Positions 7,321 to 7,902 of a stretch of DNA of 7,902 bases are shown here, in pieces. The translations under genes and the position numbers were made by a program. The stretch comes from Gammaproteobacteria bacterium UBA7449 (GTDB lineage: Bacteria; Pseudomonadota; Gammaproteobacteria; Pseudomonadales; Pseudohongiellaceae). Positions within the stretch are counted from its first letter, which is position 1. Each line of letters begins with the position of its first letter. The stretch is from NCBI GenBank assembly GCA_002477465.1, contig DLPV01000019.1:1-7902 (forward strand). The letters run 5' to 3'. The notes under the pieces were generated by a model. The model saw only the letters and a list, made by a program, of their open reading frames with translations, was not told where the DNA came from and made no database searches.

Positions 7321-7340
7321 TAAGCGGAAAATTCCACTTA
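7321..7340. promoter_or_regulatory. 20-bp imperfect palindrome upstream of ssb, candidate operator
   Basis: TAAGCGGAA (7321-7329) and TTCCACTTA (7332-7340) are reverse complements at eight of nine positions around a central AA. It overlaps the tentative ssb -35 and lies about 70 bp before the start codon, a typical repressor-site position. The motif is not the LexA consensus of E. coli, and I do not recognise the binding protein, if there is one. Confidence 0.4.
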
Positions 7341-7359
7341 ATCAGATCGATGGTATAGA
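7332..7359 (+). promoter_or_regulatory. Tentative ssb promoter
   Basis: TTCCAC (7332-7337) could be the -35 and TATAGA (7354-7359) the -10, with a 16-base spacer. Transcription would start near 7366, giving a leader of about 45 bases. The -35 is poor. A perfect TTGACA at 7244-7249 has no matching -10 at the right distance, so this is the better but still uncertain candidate. Confidence 0.3.
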
Positions 7360-7384
7360 CTTGCAGAGTTTCCGATATAAAAGT

Positions 7385-7402
7385 CAGCTAGGGCAGCTAG
7401 GG
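7385..7402 (+). repeat. Tandem 9-bp duplication at the ssb ribosome binding site
   Basis: CAGCTAGGG occurs twice in direct tandem (7385-7393 and 7394-7402). The second copy supplies the start of the functional Shine-Dalgarno, AGGGAG (7399-7404), six bases before the GTG start. The first copy carries a duplicate AGGG nine bases further upstream, too far from the GTG to serve as its main site. Confidence 0.75.
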
Positions 7403-7410
7403 AGAAAAGT

Positions 7411-7872
7411 GTGGCAAGTCGCGGTGTAAATAAAGTAATTCTCGTCGGTAATCTGGGTAATGATCCTGAGGTCAGGTATATGCCAAATGGCAATGCTGTG
7501 GCCAATGTGTCTCTGGCAACCAGCGAGACCTGGAAGGACAAGAATACTGGCGACCAGCAGGAAAAAACTGAGTGGCATCGGGTGGTGTTTTTCAATCGGC
7601 TCGCGGAAATTGTGGAGCAGTATGTCAAGAAAGGCACTAAGCTCTACATTGAAGGTCGGCTGCAGACACGTTCCTGGGAACAGGACGGCGTGAAGCGCTA
7701 CACGACCGAGATTGTGGCTAATGAAATGCAGATGCTGGATTCTCGTGGTGGCGCTTCGCAAGATTTTGGTGGACAGCAGGCGTCAGCGCCGGCGCCACAA
7801 TCCAATCAGCAGCAGGCCGCGCCTGCCGCCCCGCAGAATTTCGATAACTTCGATGACGATATTCCTTTCTAG
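7411..7872 (+). CDS. ssb: SSB, single-stranded DNA-binding protein
   Basis: SSB coats single-stranded DNA as a homotetramer during replication, recombination and repair, and recruits partner enzymes through its C-terminal tip. The 153-residue product begins MASRGVNKVILVGNLG like the E. coli protein. The OB fold spans about 1-110 and keeps the DNA-stacking aromatics: W41 (SETWKDK), W55 (TEWHRV), F60/F61 and W89. A glutamine-, alanine- and proline-rich linker (about 111-145) is shorter than that of E. coli SSB (178 residues in all). The protein ends in the intact acidic tip DDDIPF. The start is GTG, preceded by AGGGAG at six bases, and the reading frame matches the family from residue 1. It is divergent from uvrA, the usual gammaproteobacterial arrangement. 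No canonical LexA site is visible upstream. Confidence 0.98.
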   Translation: MASRGVNKVILVGNLGNDPEVRYMPNGNAVANVSLATSETWKDKNTGDQQEKTEWHRVVFFNRLAEIVEQYVKKGTKLYIEGRLQTRSWEQDGVKRYTTEIVANEMQMLDSRGGASQDFGGQQASAPAPQSNQQQAAPAAPQNFDNFDDDIPF

Positions 7873-7902
7873 AGACTTGTAGCCAGCTTGCTCACCGTAA
7901 GC
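7873..7902. other. Right-edge non-coding bases after ssb
   Basis: These 30 bases follow the ssb TAG stop. A 4-bp hairpin (GCTT/AAGC) touches the window end and could be part of a terminator cut off by the edge, but too little is present to judge. Confidence 0.3.

Overview
The window looks like part of a gammaproteobacterial chromosome, probably from a free-living aquatic lineage. The evidence is the divergent uvrA/ssb pair, the close gammaproteobacterial character of the UvrA and SSB proteins (SSB ends in the DDDIPF tip), and a large Oar-type TonB-dependent receptor, a family common in marine gammaproteobacteria. Genus cannot be assigned from this sequence alone.

Layout, left to right. Bases 1-233 hold no gene I can support. 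A strong Rho-independent terminator (234-272, minus strand) ends a 1076-residue Oar-like TonB-dependent outer-membrane receptor (296-3526, minus strand), which has a strong ribosome binding site. A 424-bp gap (3527-3950) carries the receptor's leader, a tentative promoter, a direct repeat and two hairpins. Next comes uvrA (3951-6779, minus strand), the DNA-damage recognition ATPase of nucleotide excision repair. A 631-bp gap separates it from the divergent ssb gene (7411-7872, plus strand), which encodes single-stranded DNA-binding protein. The last 30 bases hold nothing recognisable.

uvrA and ssb are genome-maintenance genes that are often divergent neighbours in Gammaproteobacteria. The receptor is functionally unrelated and looks like a separate transcription unit that happens to lie downstream of uvrA.

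The most interesting part is the uvrA-ssb gap. It contains two diverged copies, in opposite orientation, of one compact structured element. The 64-bp cores align without gaps at 53 of 64 positions. All 11 differences are compatible with one shared three-way-junction fold, including two compensatory double changes in a hairpin. Each core is capped by its own long outer stem, and the two outer stems are unrelated in sequence. No canonical LexA box (CTGT-N8-ACAG) is visible in this gap, although uvrA and ssb are classic SOS genes in E. coli. An unidentified 20-bp imperfect palindrome overlaps the tentative ssb promoter.
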